Assembly (NCBI RefSeq): GCF_000808535.1
Contig: NZ_JWLV01000001.1
Span: forward strand, 744,001 to 808,000
Direction of reading: 5' to 3'
DNA: 64,000 nucleotides
DNA from: Vibrio sinaloensis
Lineage (GTDB): Bacteria; Pseudomonadota; Gammaproteobacteria; Enterobacterales; Vibrionaceae
Below are positions 53,357 to 62,450 of the stretch, piece after piece (position 1 is the first letter of the stretch; the number at the start of each line of letters is the position of its first letter). The notes beneath the pieces were generated by a model. It had not been told where the DNA came from. It worked only from the letters and a program-made list of their open reading frames with translations, and did no database searches. The translations under genes were made by a program, and so were the position numbers.

Positions 53357-54754
53357 TTATTTCGATTTGAAACGCGCGGTGAAGTGGCGCAATACCGGAG
53401 GCTCGTACTCAAATGTCAGCCCTTTTAGCTCGTGCGCACTCTCTTTCAACGCAATAATGGCATCCGCGATGTAGTCCATATGGTCGTTAGTGTAAACACG
53501 TCGAGGGATTGTTAGACGCATCAACTCTAATTCTGATGCTTTCTGCTCTCCGGTTGCCGGATCGCGGCCTAACAACAAAGAGCCAATCTCGACAGCACGG
53601 ACCCCAGCTTCCAAATAGAGTGCATTACATAACACTTGTGCGGGAAACTCGTGCGCAGGAATATGGGGCAATATTTTCGCTGCATCAACAAACACGGCAT
53701 GACCACCCGTAGGATATTGAATAGGAATCCCAGCTTCACGTAACCGCTCACCAAGGTATTGCACTTGGCTGATACGGTAATGAAGGTAGTCTTCATCTGC
53801 CCCTTCGTACAAGCCTCTTGCTAATGCTTCCATGTCACGGCCAGCCATACCACCGTATGTCACGAACCCTTCCATCGGTACGCAACGTGTCTGCACTGCT
53901 TGGAACAGCTCTTTGTGATCACGAATACAGCACATTCCGCCAATATTAACCATCGGATCTTTCTTCGCTGACATCGTCAGCATGTCGCCATATTGGTACA
54001 TTTCTCGAATGATCTCTAGAATCGACTTGTCTTGGTACCCTTCTTCGCGCTGCTTAATGAAGTAAGCATTTTCACAGTAACGCGCGGAATCAATAACTAC
54101 GGGGATGTCGTTCTTCACAGCAATCTCGTAGACCGCACGCATGTTTGCCATAGAGACTGGCTGTCCACCCGAGCTGTTGCACGTCACGGTGGTGATAATT
54201 GCACAAATGTTTCGCGCCCCATGCTCTTCGATCGTCGCTTCCAGCTTTTGCAGGTCAAAGTTACCTTTCCAGTCGTACGGCGTGGTCGTGTCAAAGGCAT
54301 GCTCATCAACCACATTGATTGCCTTACCACCATTTAACTCAATGTGTCCTGCTGTGGTGTCAAAGTGATAATTCGAGATAAATACAGGATCGGTGCCACC
54401 GCGAACCGTACGCATACGTTCAATGAGTGCTGGAAATAGAATTTGCTCAGCGCCGCGCCCTTGGTGGGCTGGAACCGTTAACTTGTAGCCAAAGAAATGC
54501 TCGACAGCTGCGCACAAGTTGTAATAGTTGCGGCTACCCGCATAAGACTCATCCCCCATCATGATGCCAGCCCACTGATTGTCACTCATGGCACCTGTGC
54601 CCGAATCGGTGAGCAGATCGATATACACATCATCACTTCGAAGTAAGAAAGGATTGAGACCGGCTTGGTTGAGCGCCTCGACCCGATCTTGATAAGTGGT
54701 CATTTTGATCGGCTCTACCATTTTGATGCGAAAAGGTTCTGGAATACGTTTCAT
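53357..54754 (-). CDS. tnaA: Tryptophanase
   Basis: A 465-residue PLP enzyme of the tryptophanase/tyrosine phenol-lyase family. PLP is held by the Lys in MSAKKD (about 264-265). Three residues that separate the two enzymes are tryptophanase-like: Asp132 (FDTT), Ile390 (RAVEIGS, where tyrosine phenol-lyase has Arg) and His457 (LRHFTA, where it has Phe). Some stretches, such as [19 protein letters not shown], look more like tyrosine phenol-lyase. It converts tryptophan to indole, pyruvate and ammonia. A TnaC-like leader ORF lies upstream, and no tnaB permease follows. The ribosome site is AGGAA. Confidence 0.92.
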   Translation of the reverse strand: MKRIPEPFRIKMVEPIKMTTYQDRVEALNQAGLNPFLLRSDDVYIDLLTDSGTGAMSDNQWAGIMMGDESYAGSRNYYNLCAAVEHFFGYKLTVPAHQGRGAEQILFPALIERMRTVRGGTDPVFISNYHFDTTAGHIELNGGKAINVVDEHAFDTTTPYDWKGNFDLQKLEATIEEHGARNICAIITTVTCNSSGGQPVSMANMRAVYEIAVKNDIPVVIDSARYCENAYFIKQREEGYQDKSILEIIREMYQYGDMLTMSAKKDPMVNIGGMCCIRDHKELFQAVQTRCVPMEGFVTYGGMAGRDMEALARGLYEGADEDYLHYRISQVQYLGERLREAGIPIQYPTGGHAVFVDAAKILPHIPAHEFPAQVLCNALYLEAGVRAVEIGSLLLGRDPATGEQKASELELMRLTIPRRVYTNDHMDYIADAIIALKESAHELKGLTFEYEPPVLRHFTARFKSK

Positions 54755-54849
54755 TATAATTTCCTATAGATATAACTGGCCCTACAGAGGAATCTGTATC
54801 TGGCTAAATACATAACTTTTTGAATGTGCGCGATATGCGCGAGAGGAAA

Positions 54850-54951
54850 TTACAGTGAGTCTGTTTCTTTGCTTTGTAGCGAGAGGCAGTAGTCTATGTT
54901 ATACCATGACGACAACACGTATCGGCTGTCGTGCATCCAAATGCAATTCAT
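54850..54951 (-). CDS. tnaC: TnaC-like leader peptide of the tna operon
   Basis: A 33-codon ORF starting at ATG 54951 with AAGGA 7 bases upstream and stopping at TAA 54850, 95 bases before tnaA. It contains WYNID at residues 16-20, matching the WFNID core of E. coli TnaC, in which Trp12 and Asp16 are needed for tryptophan-induced ribosome stalling. The Pro found eight residues after the Asp in E. coli (Pro24) is Lys28 here, and the peptide runs five residues further to Leu33. The role (tryptophan-dependent antitermination ahead of tnaA) is inferred from position and the core motif. Confidence 0.78.
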   Translation of the reverse strand: MNCIWMHDSRYVLSSWYNIDYCLSLQSKETDSL

Positions 54952-54987
54952 AGCGTTGTCCTTATCGTTGATGGCAAACTGACCAAC

Positions 54988-55030
54988 AATATAGTCGCTT
55001 AATTTGCTCCTTTCCGTGAAATGCGACTCA
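54988..55030 (-). promoter_or_regulatory. tna promoter with weak CRP-like site
   Basis: On the minus strand -10 TATATT (54993-54988), and TGAGT-CGCATT-TCACG (55030-55015) matching the CRP consensus at 7 of 10 fixed bases, centred near -41.5. It is about 40 bases before the tnaC start. tna operons are known to be cAMP-CRP dependent. Confidence 0.45.
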
Positions 55031-55155
55031 TTTTATAAAAATAGAGCACTCTCCGTCATATTGCGGTCAAAATTCCCTTCATTGTTAGGGTTCTGATTGC
55101 ATTCGCCTACTCAGGTTGGCAGAGTTAAGTCCACTCTGTTTTAACGGCGAAAATT

Positions 55156-55785
55156 ATGAAAGTCCAAACCTCATTATTGGCGTTTGCCGCGCTGGGTTTA
55201 AGTACAAATGCACTGGCAGATGTTACGATTTCCATTCCAGATACAGTTGAAGTCCTTTTGGTCAATGAACAAAAGCCGCAACTGGATGGCGGTCTTTTCT
55301 CATCTCAAAAGACAGTGACCCTACCTGATGGCGAAAACCAAATTTTGTTCTTATACAAGCCTTACTTTACTCAAGGAAAGGATCGAATCATTGTTGAGAG
55401 TGATCCTATCATTGCCAAGTTTGCCGCAAAAGAGAGTGAGCTTGTGTTCGACTTTCCAAGCTACCGAAACGTGCGCGAAGCAAAAGCAGAGATTAAATCT
55501 GCCGATTGGCAATTTAAGAACCAAAACGGTCAGGTAGTTTTCGTTCAGCAAGAGCAGCTGGCAAAGGAAGGTATGCAAATTGGGCGCAATTTCAAACTTG
55601 AAATCGCCGAATACAATCGACATGACGGCATCGCCTCATTGAACAAATCGCTCCCGATGCTAACCAATGTCTCAATGGACGATTTGAAAGGTGAAAACAC
55701 CGCAGAGCAGATGCTTCATTTTTGGTATGAAGAAGCCGATAAAGAAACGCAACAGCGCTTTAAACAGTTTCTTTTAGCTCAATAG
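55156..55785 (+). CDS. DUF2057 (UPF0319/YccT-like) periplasmic protein
   Basis: A 209-residue exported protein with a signal peptide (residues 1-21, ending ALA), then the family opening VTISIPDTVEVLLVNEQKP and GLFSSQKTVTLPDGENQILFLYK region. Function is not established; the E. coli relative YccT (CsgI) affects curli assembly. It is alone between divergent tna and convergent HD-GYP genes. Confidence 0.82.
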   Translation: MKVQTSLLAFAALGLSTNALADVTISIPDTVEVLLVNEQKPQLDGGLFSSQKTVTLPDGENQILFLYKPYFTQGKDRIIVESDPIIAKFAAKESELVFDFPSYRNVREAKAEIKSADWQFKNQNGQVVFVQQEQLAKEGMQIGRNFKLEIAEYNRHDGIASLNKSLPMLTNVSMDDLKGENTAEQMLHFWYEEADKETQQRFKQFLLAQ

Positions 55786-55808
55786 AGTACAGATCATGCA
55801 CGGCGTGC

Positions 55809-57086
55809 TCACTGATGCGCCGTTGCTAGTTCATCGAGACCGGTAGAGATGTTATAACAGCGCCTCGCATGGTGTTGTAAGCAACCATAGACCTTTTCAT
55901 CCAGTTGCCCCTTCTCCACCAGCTCGTTAAGGATACACATCGCTTTAGAGAGCATTAACCCTTTTCGATAAGGTCTCGATTGCGTCAGCGCCTGAAACAC
56001 ATCCGCGATTGCCACAATCCGGCTTGGTTGATCGAGTTGTTCGGCTGTCTTACCCATAGGGTATCCAGAGCCGTCAAGTCGTTCATGGTGGTTGGATGCC
56101 CAATCGATCACTTCTTGGCAATGAAACATTTTTATCAAAGCATGACGCGTATCGGTCGCATGTCGACGGATACACACATACTCCTCTTCGGTCAAGGCTT
56201 CCGGTTTATGCAAAATCGCGACTGGCGTTTTCAGCTTACCAATGTCATGGACGAGGCCGGCTAAGTACAACATTCGTTGAACGCGATGTGAGTAGCCAAG
56301 TTGCAGCCCAAGAAACTCCGTCAGTTTTGCTACGTTCCGCGAGTGCTCAAACGTAAATGAACTTTTTGCATCTACAATCTGGGCAAACAGTTCGGCAACC
56401 GAAATGGTTTCTTCTAACGTCAGGTGGGTGGAAAAGAACGGAACAGCGTCAAAACGATAAGCTAAATTCTCGATGTAGCGCGAATCCATGGAGAACCAAA
56501 AGTCATCACTGTCGATCAGCTCAACCATGTGCTGAACATGATTGGCATCAAACATGGTCCATGCGTTGGCTAACAACTCCTGCGTAATCACCTCACGGCT
56601 AGATTGAGTCACATTGCCGTAGCTATCAGGACAATAGTTGGCATGCAGATAGTCAACTCTATCGGATATAAACAGCAGCGCGGCGAACTGCTTATCCTCC
56701 TCGGAAATGCCTTCTGTCTGCGCTAGCTCAGACCACCATGTATGGTGATAAAGGATTGGGACAGCTAAAGACTCCAAAGGTTTGCAAGCACGAAGGAGTT
56801 CATACCCTTTCACGCAATGAGAAATCGTGTCTTTGGGCACCAAGCTTTCTAGCAGTGCGCTTCTTTCCGTTGCTTCCGTAACGCCACAGTCATGAATCAA
56901 ACCCAGCGAAAAGGCAATTTGAGCCTTCTCTTCACTCCAACCCATCCTTTGAGCACAGCGATACGCGATATAGCCCACTCGGTGGCCGTGATGGATATCA
57001 TCCACGCCAACCGCATCCAGCGCACAAGCCATTTCAAACAACACCTGACGTAAATCGACGCTTACGTGATCAAGTGACACTTCCAT
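55809..57086 (-). CDS. HD/HD-GYP domain protein, probable c-di-GMP phosphodiesterase
   Basis: About 425 residues with two HD modules. The first (about 30-200, HHGHRVGYIAY and LGLIHDCGV) is partly degenerate. The second (about 245-415) is a full HD-GYP domain: HSRNVAKLT, LVHDIGKLKTP, RRHATDTRH, NHHERLDGSGYPMG and RIVAIADVFQALTQSRPY. HD-GYP proteins hydrolyse c-di-GMP through a metal centre. No sensor or membrane part is present. ATG 57086 (MEVSLDHV) is chosen, with CGGA upstream; the longer TTG start at 57104 is less likely. It may oppose the GGDEF enzyme at 19580. Confidence 0.88.
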   Translation of the reverse strand: MEVSLDHVSVDLRQVLFEMACALDAVGVDDIHHGHRVGYIAYRCAQRMGWSEEKAQIAFSLGLIHDCGVTEATERSALLESLVPKDTISHCVKGYELLRACKPLESLAVPILYHHTWWSELAQTEGISEEDKQFAALLFISDRVDYLHANYCPDSYGNVTQSSREVITQELLANAWTMFDANHVQHMVELIDSDDFWFSMDSRYIENLAYRFDAVPFFSTHLTLEETISVAELFAQIVDAKSSFTFEHSRNVAKLTEFLGLQLGYSHRVQRMLYLAGLVHDIGKLKTPVAILHKPEALTEEEYVCIRRHATDTRHALIKMFHCQEVIDWASNHHERLDGSGYPMGKTAEQLDQPSRIVAIADVFQALTQSRPYRKGLMLSKAMCILNELVEKGQLDEKVYGCLQHHARRCYNISTGLDELATAHQ

Positions 57087-57312
57087 ATTATTCCGCACCA
57101 ACAATTTTCGTTGTTATTATTTTAGTGCCGAGAGAGTAAACTAAAGTGCCAGACAAAAACCACATCAATATAACGGCTATTTACAATTATGTGATTTATA
57201 TAACGCAACCCAATAATTTCGTGCCACACAAAAAGTCAATTATTTGAAGTAGTTATGGTCTTACCAGTGTGTTCCTGTTAGCTTGTTGTTACCACACTCT
57301 CTAGGAAATCTT

Positions 57313-57849
57313 ATGTTTACCGTCCAGATCGACAACGAGTTGCAACTTGCACTCATACAGGAATCCTTCGCTCCTCGCTATGTAGAATTAGTATCCGAGC
57401 AAAAAGAATATCTATCCCAATGGCTTGCATGGCCTGCATTTTGCCACGCAGAACAAGACTTTAAGCTGTTTGCCCAGCGTATGCTGCATGACTATGCCGA
57501 TGGTAAGTCCATGACCTGTGCCATCATCTACCAAGGTGAAATCGTGGGTAACTGTAGCTTCAACACCATTAACCATGACACTAAACGAGCAGAAGTCGGG
57601 TACTGGCTGTCTCAGCCTCATCAAGGCAAAGGCATTATTACCCGGGTGGTCACCAAGCTTATTGATATTGCATTCAATGAACTCAAGCTAGAGAAAGTCG
57701 AGCTATCCGCCGCAAAAGACAACCTCGCCAGCCGAGCAGTCGCAGAACGAGTCGGAATGACGCTTGAAGGTATTATCACTAATGCTGAAAAAGTGGGCGA
57801 TCGCATTCTCGACCACGCCGTTTATGGGATTAAGAAGCAGCATAGCTAA
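57313..57849 (+). CDS. RimJ/RimL-type GNAT N-acetyltransferase
   Basis: 178 residues from ATG 57313, which has AGGAAA 6-10 bases upstream (the frame is open from 57283). It has the GNAT fold with YQGEIVGNCSFN, EVGYWLSQPHQGKGI (acetyl-CoA loop Q-G-K-G) and NLASRAVAERVGMTLEG. RimL-type members acetylate ribosomal proteins or small amines; the substrate here is not known. Confidence 0.85.
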   Translation: MFTVQIDNELQLALIQESFAPRYVELVSEQKEYLSQWLAWPAFCHAEQDFKLFAQRMLHDYADGKSMTCAIIYQGEIVGNCSFNTINHDTKRAEVGYWLSQPHQGKGIITRVVTKLIDIAFNELKLEKVELSAAKDNLASRAVAERVGMTLEGIITNAEKVGDRILDHAVYGIKKQHS

Positions 57850-57949
57850 GTAGATTGGCTTGACCACCCGCACATAATTCTTCGCTATCTCATGTATTTA
57901 CATGACTGAAGTGCTAGGATTGCGATTTTATAAACGAAGGAAGCGTAAC

Positions 57950-58378
57950 GTGCCTTCAATCATTAAATTCGCCCTGATCGCCTTGGCCCTCTGCGCGGGG
58001 TTCTTCGCTGGTGATCTCTATCATTGGTATAAAAGCGAGGCCGCTCGTCCATCTTTAGATGACTACTGCCTGCTTTCAACCAAACCGTGTAGCGAAAACG
58101 ATATCACGGTGACGCTGGATCGAGACGTCAGCCAGCCTTTGATTCCAACTCAAATTCAAGTCGAATGGTCGTCATCTGACAATGAATCTCTACTGTTAAC
58201 GCTCGAAGGTTATGAGATGGAGATGGGCATCACGCTATTCAAACTGAACAAAAAGCAGGACAACATCTATACCGGAGAGATCCTTCTCCCCGTCTGTACC
58301 TTGGAAGCCATGACCTGGGTTGGCCAGTTGTCAGATGGAAAGAGGCAAATTAACACGGCCATTAGGATGGAACGATGA
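57950..58378 (+). CDS. Small membrane-anchored periplasmic protein of the SCO/PCuAC operon
   Basis: About 142 residues if started at GTG 57950, which has AAGGA 8-9 bases upstream; the frame is open from 57902. One membrane helix (about 5-24) is followed by a periplasmic beta-rich domain with a GYEMEMGITLF stretch and a late Cys (LLPVCTLEAM). The layout recalls FixH/YtkA-like copper-associated domains, but I do not recognise the family with certainty. It overlaps the SCO gene by 4 bases (ATGA), so it probably shares its role in cytochrome oxidase copper supply. Confidence 0.65.
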   Translation: MPSIIKFALIALALCAGFFAGDLYHWYKSEAARPSLDDYCLLSTKPCSENDITVTLDRDVSQPLIPTQIQVEWSSSDNESLLLTLEGYEMEMGITLFKLNKKQDNIYTGEILLPVCTLEAMTWVGQLSDGKRQINTAIRMER

Positions 58379-58965
58379 GTAAAAACTGGACATTAATATT
58401 GATCACCGCGTTTGTGTTGGGGTTTGGACTAAAAAGCTACCTAGACAATCAACCAAAACAAGCGGTCGCTCAACCAAGCCAAGTCATGCTTTTTGGCGAA
58501 AATAACCAAGAAGTCAACATCTTCGATACCAGCGACTCACGTATCCGTGTGGTCTATTTTGGTTTCACTCGCTGCCCTGATGTGTGCCCTACCTCTTTGG
58601 CGATGCTAGCCGGCGCACTCAATCAAGTCGATGAAGCAACCAAACAGAAGTTTCGTCCGATGTTCATTTCGCTGGATCCCGAGCGCGATGCCGCTGCAGA
58701 CTCTTACAAATATGCGCAGTATTTCCACCCTATGATAGAAGGACTATCAGCGCCGCTTGACGTCACCACACCACTGGCTCACCGATACGGGGTGATTTTT
58801 AGAAAGACCGAGCTAGAAAACTCAGAATTGAAATACACCCTTGATCATAGTTCCTATTTTTATTTCCTAAAACCAGATGGCACACTCATAACAAAAGTGC
58901 CACATACGCTAACACCAGCACCATTGGTAGAAGCGTTTCAATCCATCACATTAGAAGGACAATAG
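58375..58965 (+). CDS. SCO1/SenC-family copper chaperone
   Basis: A 196-residue thioredoxin-fold protein with an N-terminal membrane anchor (about 5-22). The copper motif is RCPDVCPTSL (CxxxCP), and the third ligand His is in YTLDHSSYFYFL. It helps load the CuA centre of cytochrome c oxidase. Coupled by overlap to the gene before and by a 2-base gap to the PCu(A)C gene after. Confidence 0.92.
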   Translation: MSKNWTLILITAFVLGFGLKSYLDNQPKQAVAQPSQVMLFGENNQEVNIFDTSDSRIRVVYFGFTRCPDVCPTSLAMLAGALNQVDEATKQKFRPMFISLDPERDAAADSYKYAQYFHPMIEGLSAPLDVTTPLAHRYGVIFRKTELENSELKYTLDHSSYFYFLKPDGTLITKVPHTLTPAPLVEAFQSITLEGQ

Positions 58966-58967
58966 CC

Positions 58968-59414
58968 ATGAAGTTGAAATCACTGCTTCTTGCAACCTTG
59001 GCACTGAGCCCCCTTGCCCAAGCGAACATGGATATCATGACTCATCATGCTTACGCGAGAGCGACACCACCGAATGCCGCCACCAGCGCAGTGTTCGCTG
59101 AAATAATGAACCGCAGTGAAAACGACAGAGTCATTGTTTCAGCGTCCACCGAAGCAGCGGGCAAGGTGGAACTGCATGATGTAATTAAAGAGGGCGATGT
59201 GATGAAAATGCGCCAAATTGAGTCGATCACCGTTCCTGCAAATGGAAAAGTTGAGTTGAAACCCGGCAGCTTACACATCATGTTGTTTGACCTAACCCAA
59301 CCGTTAGTGGAAGGGGAAGCGATTGACGTTCAAATCACTTTCGCCAATGGTCAAAAACAGACCTTCAATGCCCCTATCAAAAAAGTGATGAGTGGTATGA
59401 AGCATCATCATTAA
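58968..59414 (+). CDS. Periplasmic copper chaperone PCu(A)C
   Basis: A 148-residue exported protein with signal peptide (ending AQA) and the PCu(A)C domain: HHAYARATPPNAATSAVF, VELHDVIKEGDVMKMRQ and SLHIMLFDL hold the Met and His copper ligands. The C-terminal tail MSGMKHHH is a further copper-binding patch. It passes Cu(I) to SCO or CuA. The last gene of a three-gene operon. Confidence 0.92.
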   Translation: MKLKSLLLATLALSPLAQANMDIMTHHAYARATPPNAATSAVFAEIMNRSENDRVIVSASTEAAGKVELHDVIKEGDVMKMRQIESITVPANGKVELKPGSLHIMLFDLTQPLVEGEAIDVQITFANGQKQTFNAPIKKVMSGMKHHH

Positions 59415-59437
59415 ACTGATTTCTTTGTGACCAAGCC

Positions 59438-59460
59438 AAAAGGAGCATTACGCTCCTTTT
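59438..59460 (+). terminator. Terminator after the copper chaperone operon
   Basis: AAAAGGAGC, loop ATTAC, GCTCCTTTT, followed by TTGTTACT. 23 bases past the stop. Confidence 0.85.
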
Positions 59461-59640
59461 TTGTTACTCATAAAAACAATAATACAACACAAAATTCACA
59501 CTTACTGGTTAATCTTAATTTTTCCTGCTAATTTTCAATTAAATCTAGACACAATATTTCAACACGCTAGTATGTCCTGCTCAGTTTGAGATAACTGAAA
59601 TTACTATAAATCTATAAATTTATTCATTGCAGGGATAACT

Positions 59641-60861
59641 ATGCAACACAACTCACTTATTGCCCGTTTCGCTCGTGGCAATCTGGTTTTGCAAATCCTA
59701 GCCGGTATCATTCTTGGTGTTGGTCTAGCGACAATTGCTCCAGAGTCAGCGAAAGATGCGGGATTACTTGGAAGCCTCTTTGTCGGTGCACTAAAAGCAG
59801 TCGCACCTATTCTTGTGTTTATTCTGGTCGCCGCTTCAATTGCCAACCAGAAGAAAAACCAACACACCTACATGCGCCCAATCGTGGTTCTTTACCTTTT
59901 CGGTACACTAACAGCGGCATTAACTGCTGTCGTACTTAGCTTCTTGTTCCCGACTACGTTAACGCTTGTTTCTGGTGCCGAAGGTACAACACCACCACAA
60001 GGTATTGCGGAAGTGATGCATACTTTGCTGTTCAAGTTGGTGGATAACCCAGTTAACGCCCTAATGAGTGCGAACTACATCGGTATCCTTGCTTGGGCAG
60101 TTGGCCTAGGTTTGGCACTGCATCATGCATCAGCAACTACCAAAGCGGTGTTTGAAGATCTTAGCCACGGCGTTTCACAAATCGTTCGTTTCATCATTCG
60201 CCTAGCGCCATTCGGTATCTTTGGCCTTGTTGCATCAACACTGGCAACAACAGGCTTTGAAGCGCTTGCTGGCTACGCGCACTTGCTTGCGGTTCTATTA
60301 GGTTCAATGGCGATCATCGCGCTTGTGGTTAACCCAATCATCGTGTTCGTAAAAACCGGCGAAAATCCATACCCATTGGTGCTGCAATGTCTACGTGAAA
60401 GTGGCGTCACGGCCTTCTTTACTCGTTCAAGTGCAGCAAACATTCCGGTGAACATGGCGCTGTGTGAAAAGCTAAAGCTGGATGAAGACACGTACTCGGT
60501 TTCTATTCCGCTAGGTGCGACCATCAACATGGCGGGCGCGGCAATTACGATTACAACGCTAACGCTTGCTGCAGTACACACGATGGGTATTGAGATTGAC
60601 CTGCTTACCGCTCTATTGCTGAGCTTGGTGGCGGCAGTGTCCGCTTGTGGTGCTTCAGGTGTGGCAGGTGGCTCGTTGCTGCTAATCCCGCTGGCATGTG
60701 GCCTGTTTGGTATTCCAAATGAGATTGCAATGCAAGTGGTTGCGGTAGGCTTTATTATCGGTGTTGTTCAAGACTCAGCAGAAACCGCACTCAACAGTTC
60801 GACAGATGTGGTGTTCACCGCCGCAGTATGCAAGTCGAAACAGAAACAAGCAAAAGCATAA
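59641..60861 (+). CDS. sstT: Sodium/serine-threonine symporter SstT
   Basis: A 406-residue dicarboxylate/amino acid:cation symporter with eight or more helices and two re-entrant loops. It has [21 protein letters not shown] in two parts (the serine-rich hairpin TRSSAANIP and the NMALC turn), [12 protein letters not shown] and [17 protein letters not shown]. It imports serine and threonine with sodium. A single gene with its own terminator. Confidence 0.96.
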   Translation: MQHNSLIARFARGNLVLQILAGIILGVGLATIAPESAKDAGLLGSLFVGALKAVAPILVFILVAASIANQKKNQHTYMRPIVVLYLFGTLTAALTAVVLSFLFPTTLTLVSGAEGTTPPQGIAEVMHTLLFKLVDNPVNALMSANYIGILAWAVGLGLALHHASATTKAVFEDLSHGVSQIVRFIIRLAPFGIFGLVASTLATTGFEALAGYAHLLAVLLGSMAIIALVVNPIIVFVKTGENPYPLVLQCLRESGVTAFFTRSSAANIPVNMALCEKLKLDEDTYSVSIPLGATINMAGAAITITTLTLAAVHTMGIEIDLLTALLLSLVAAVSACGASGVAGGSLLLIPLACGLFGIPNEIAMQVVAVGFIIGVVQDSAETALNSSTDVVFTAAVCKSKQKQAKA

Positions 60862-60866
60862 ATCAA

Positions 60867-60897
60867 AAAAATGGCCTCCAGTTAAGAGGCCATTTTT
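60867..60897 (+). terminator. sstT terminator
   Basis: AAAAATGGCCTC, 7-base loop, GAGGCCATTTTT, then ATTTC. 5 bases past the sstT stop. Confidence 0.88.
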
Positions 60898-60898
60898 A

Positions 60899-60960
60899 TT
60901 TCTTACCATTGCCTATTTCTTACCATGGCCTATTTCTTACCATGGCCTAATTCTTATCCA
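60899..60960. repeat. 17-bp tandem repeat, about 3.6 copies
   Basis: Unit TTTCTTACCATGGCCTA at 60899-60915 (one mismatch), 60916-60932 and 60933-60949, then a diverged partial copy 60950-60960. On the minus strand the unit contains the stop codon of the Sel1 gene (TAG, 60949-60947), so each copy repeats the gene's 3' edge. Confidence 0.9.
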
Positions 60961-62086
60961 TTGGAGACTGGCTGAAATCCATTCTCGCCGGTTTATCTTC
61001 AATCACCGCTTCCACACTCTCTCCCGTTGGCTCTTCAACCTTTAATAACTCTGGCGCTTGCTCTGCTTCTGTAGGCGTTTGCTCTAACAACGGAATGTTG
61101 CGCTTGTACAGTTTGTTTAGTGCTTTGATGATTGAGTGCTTGCCGACTTTATTCTCGCGAATTTTTTTCATCATCGGCTTACTTAGCCCTTGGAGCCCAA
61201 CCACGGTATCGACCCCGATATTGAGCGCGACTCTGTCCCGCAGTGATTTGGCTCGCTCGTAGCCAAGTTGACTCGCTAAGAAGAGCCATATATATGCGAT
61301 GGCGTTACCATTGGGTTTGTAGTCCATCCACACTTCTCCTGCCGCATACATCGCTTCTAAATAGCCTTTTTCTGCGGCTCGCTCTAGCCAATAACAACCT
61401 TTGGCGTGATCTGGCTCGACGCCAATCCCCTTGATATAGCTGAGTCCAAGCTTCATGCGCCCTTCATTGCTGCGCAACTTCGCCGCGCGGCGGTAATACT
61501 CTATCGACATTGCAGGATCTGGGTTGCCATTGTTGTCCGACACATGCCAGTCGCCGAGAAAGATTAACGCATCAATATGATTATGAGAGGCAGCCGCTTC
61601 CATGACTTGAATCGCCTTGTATTGGTCCGGCTCTGTGCCTCGACCATGGAACAGCGCCACGCCCATTTCGAACTTATGTTGTAAGCTCCCTTCAGATGCC
61701 GCTATGCAAACTTTCCAGAACTTAGATTGCTCTCTGAGAATGACGTCTTGCTGCATTTTGGCACTTAAGCGAATAATCCCATACATGCCTGTCACATTGT
61801 CCAACTTTGCCGCTTTGGTGTACCAATATAAGGCTTCTTTCGGTTTGGTTCGCTCTGCTTCTTTCGCCAAAAATAAGATCGTCGGAATGTGACCACCTTC
61901 CGCCTTATAAATGCGATCTTCGCGCTCCTGTTTGCGATTTTTCTCCATAGCTTTGCGATAAGCGATCTCTCGCTCTTTTCGTTCTTGTTCTAAACGCTTT
62001 TTGCGTACCGACAATGCCAGCATCCACAAGAACATGCAGAGTAATAGCAACCCCGTGATACCTATCGCAATACCTATAATATTCAT
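60947..62086 (-). CDS. Membrane-anchored Sel1-repeat protein
   Basis: A 379-residue protein. One N-terminal membrane helix (about 4-26) precedes a highly charged coiled region (about 28-60), then Sel1-like repeats (about 65-285), for example ALYWYTKAAKLDN, AMSIEYYRRAAKLRSNEGRMKLG and GCYWLERAAEKGYLEAMYAAG. A Glu/Pro-rich tail ends the protein. Sel1 proteins act as scaffolds for protein partners; the partner is unknown. Its stop codon is inside a tandem repeat. Confidence 0.85.
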   Translation of the reverse strand: MNIIGIAIGITGLLLLCMFLWMLALSVRKKRLEQERKEREIAYRKAMEKNRKQEREDRIYKAEGGHIPTILFLAKEAERTKPKEALYWYTKAAKLDNVTGMYGIIRLSAKMQQDVILREQSKFWKVCIAASEGSLQHKFEMGVALFHGRGTEPDQYKAIQVMEAAASHNHIDALIFLGDWHVSDNNGNPDPAMSIEYYRRAAKLRSNEGRMKLGLSYIKGIGVEPDHAKGCYWLERAAEKGYLEAMYAAGEVWMDYKPNGNAIAYIWLFLASQLGYERAKSLRDRVALNIGVDTVVGLQGLSKPMMKKIRENKVGKHSIIKALNKLYKRNIPLLEQTPTEAEQAPELLKVEEPTGESVEAVIEDKPARMDFSQSPMDKN

Positions 62087-62450
62087 TCAGACTTCTTTGT
62101 TTTTCTTCAACATTTGGTTATCGGCTGTCTGCCCAATAAATTGAGCGCTAACATCATACCCTATTTTGTATGCATATCACTTAAAGCTAGTCTATTGGCG
62201 AACATTTAGCGGTTGTATTGCCTTTATCATCATTGAAGCATCAAAAATTAACGGTGTGAATTAATGCCCTCCTGCCTCGAAATCAAGCTGCTAAACTCAA
62301 TAACGACAACGTTTAACCGTGCAAAACTTAATCGCAAATCAAATTAATCAAGAAAATTTGACCGAAAACAATAGAAGATCGCAAAAACTTATTTTATAAT
62401 GCGAATTAATGTTTCAGAGCATCATAAATTCTAATACTTAGGGGCAAAAA
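62087..62450. other. Intergenic region before nagB, with a possible NagC-type site
   Basis: 364 bp without an ORF. TTATTTTATAATGCGAATTAA at about 62389-62409 (shown here as TTATTTTAT, then AATGCGAATTAA) weakly resembles the AT-flanked CGAA halves of NagC sites, 40-60 bp before nagB. An AGGGG ribosome site precedes the ATG. Confidence 0.35.
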
